Shown one piece after another: positions 62,878 to 64,000 of a stretch of 64,000 bases of DNA. Positions within the stretch are counted from its first letter, which is position 1; the number at the start of each line of letters is the position of its first letter. The stretch is from Protonemura montana (Eukaryota > Arthropoda > Insecta > Plecoptera > Nemouridae). The notes under the pieces are model-generated. The model did not search any database, was not told the DNA's origin, and saw only the letters and a list, made by a program, of their open reading frames with translations. A program made the translations under genes and the position numbers. The stretch covers positions 23,713,076 through 23,777,075 of the forward strand of contig OX387604.1 in the NCBI GenBank assembly GCA_947568835.1. The letters run 5' to 3'.

Positions 62878-64000
62878 GATTATTATTATTATTATTAATT
62901 TCTTTATTCAATAGAAAAATTTACATTTGTTGTAGAATGCGTCATATATGATATAAATACGATATTAGCACTAAAAAACAATAAAATAAAATAATTTCAT
63001 GAACGTATGAAAAAATCAGACAGTATAACATTCATTCACATTTCATCTATGTTATACAAGTACTTGTCAAGTAAGTATATTTTCACATTGTTTTTGAAAG
63101 TATTCTCATTTGTAATAGCTTTAATTCAGTTGGTAAGAGGTTGAAAAGTTTGGCCCCTGCATGTACCAGGTTTCTGGCAAACATTGTTAGCCTGTAGGCA
63201 TGTACAGAGAAATCTTCGGCTTGTCTTGTGCAGTGATTGTGGATTTGACTGTTTCTACTTAAGTTTAATGCTTTAACATGTAAAATGGTATGATACACAT
63301 ATAACGAGGGAACTGTTAAATTCCTCAATTTTTTGAAAAGGGGAGTACAGTGTTTTTTGCTAGTAGCTCCCGTCATGATTCTTATTGCTCTTTTCTGCAT
63401 GACAAAGATCCTTTTGATATGCGGTGATTGTCCCCAGAAGATGATTCCATACAGTCTTGATTGGAACTGACCATAATAGGCTAGCTTCAACGCGTCAATA
63501 TCTGTCTTCGTTTTGAGATTACGTAGGAGGTATACCACTGACGCGAGAGTCTTGGCTACGTTGTTGATATGGGGTTCCCAGTTCAGAGTGTCTGTTAACG
63601 TCAGACCCAGGAACTTTGTCTCTCGGCTCTTAGTTACACTGTTTCCTAGTAACTAGATGACCGGGCTGTAGGTTACTTCTTTTTGTGGTACGTGAAACTG
63701 CAAGTAGGTTGTCTTCTCGATGTTCAGGAAGAGTCTTGCTGCAGAACACCAAGAAGCCATGTTCTCAGTTGCCCTGTTAGCTGCATCTTCAAGCGACTGT
63801 ATGTTGCCATCGTGCAACAAATGGCTAGTGTCGTCTGCATAACATGCAACTGTACCTGGTCCCAAGGCATTTGGAAGTTGGTTAGCATATATTATGTATA
63901 ACGTTGGCCCCAGTACAGTTCCTTGTGGCGTTCCAATAGGTCCATTGGCGTACATAATAAAGTCTGGTTATGTCCTTTTGGTTCGACACACGCACGACCG
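62878..64000 (-). mobile_element. LINE with reverse transcriptase, running off the window (LINE-1)
   Basis: A (TTA)n tail at 62878-62898 marks the 3' end. The 63538-63083 frame is the post-catalytic region (YGQFQSRLYGIIFWGQS, RIFVMQKRAIRIM, LFNLLPTELK). The 63955-63653 frame has GTPQGTVLGPTLYII and the YADD box. A TAG near 63655 and a frameshift separate the two, so this copy is broken. It continues beyond 64000. Confidence 0.85.

Noticed and set aside
1-64000. tRNA, rRNA or other structured RNA genes
   Set aside because: None seen by reading; the only tRNA-related signal is the Gypsy-A primer-binding region.

Overview
The window is animal nuclear DNA, most likely from an invertebrate and perhaps an arthropod. 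Genes have short GT-AG introns (43 to about 290 bp), no bacterial operons are present, and the repeat families are metazoan: a Gypsy element with an F-like envelope, CR1/Jockey-like LINEs, hAT, Harbinger, pogo, animal-type CACTA, and an Academ-like element with an XPG nuclease. Almost everything I can recognise is a mobile element or its debris. The only gene without an obvious element around it is a small Myb/SANT (zeste-like) protein at 29504-30960. I cannot name the species.

Layout. 1-3310: a 69-bp minisatellite of about 38 units whose minus-strand frame looks formerly coding, plus exon-like sequence. 3311-4528: hAT fragment. 4530-7330: decayed Academ-like copy 2. 8224-15535: a complete 7.3-kb Academ-like element (copy 1) with 840-853 bp inverted repeats and a 9-bp target duplication. 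15707-17751: Mutator-like transposase/YqaJ-exonuclease gene, cut by Academ-like copy 3 (17752-18325 and 28160-29385). Copy 3 is itself split by a full-length Gypsy element (Gypsy-A, 18326-28159) with matching LTRs and open gag, pol and env frames. 29504-36159: the Myb/SANT gene, then fragments of hAT, another DDE transposase and a second CACTA element. 36704-60752: an old Gypsy element (Gypsy-B, minus strand) swollen by LINEs, a Harbinger element, minisatellites, a complete CACTA element (45565-52946) and a pogo element (53227-56270). 61830-64000: a plus-strand relative of Gypsy-B, interrupted by a LINE that runs off the window.

How the parts work together. Copy 1 carries one four-exon gene (about 1654 aa): two N-terminal C2HC zinc modules, an XPG/FEN-like nuclease and a C-terminal eight-cysteine (CXC-type) zinc finger. 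The CACTA element has two divergent genes: a zinc-finger transposase (about 839 aa) and a SAM-domain protein (about 500 aa), with dense subterminal repeats. Gypsy-A has gag and pol in a -1 frame relation plus a separate env. Removing insertions restores reading frames or homology in several places, so a relative order can be inferred: the Mutator/YqaJ gene received Academ-like copy 3, which received Gypsy-A; and Gypsy-B received LINEs, CACTA-1 and pogo. Exon joins are my own reading of splice signals and have not been tested against transcripts.
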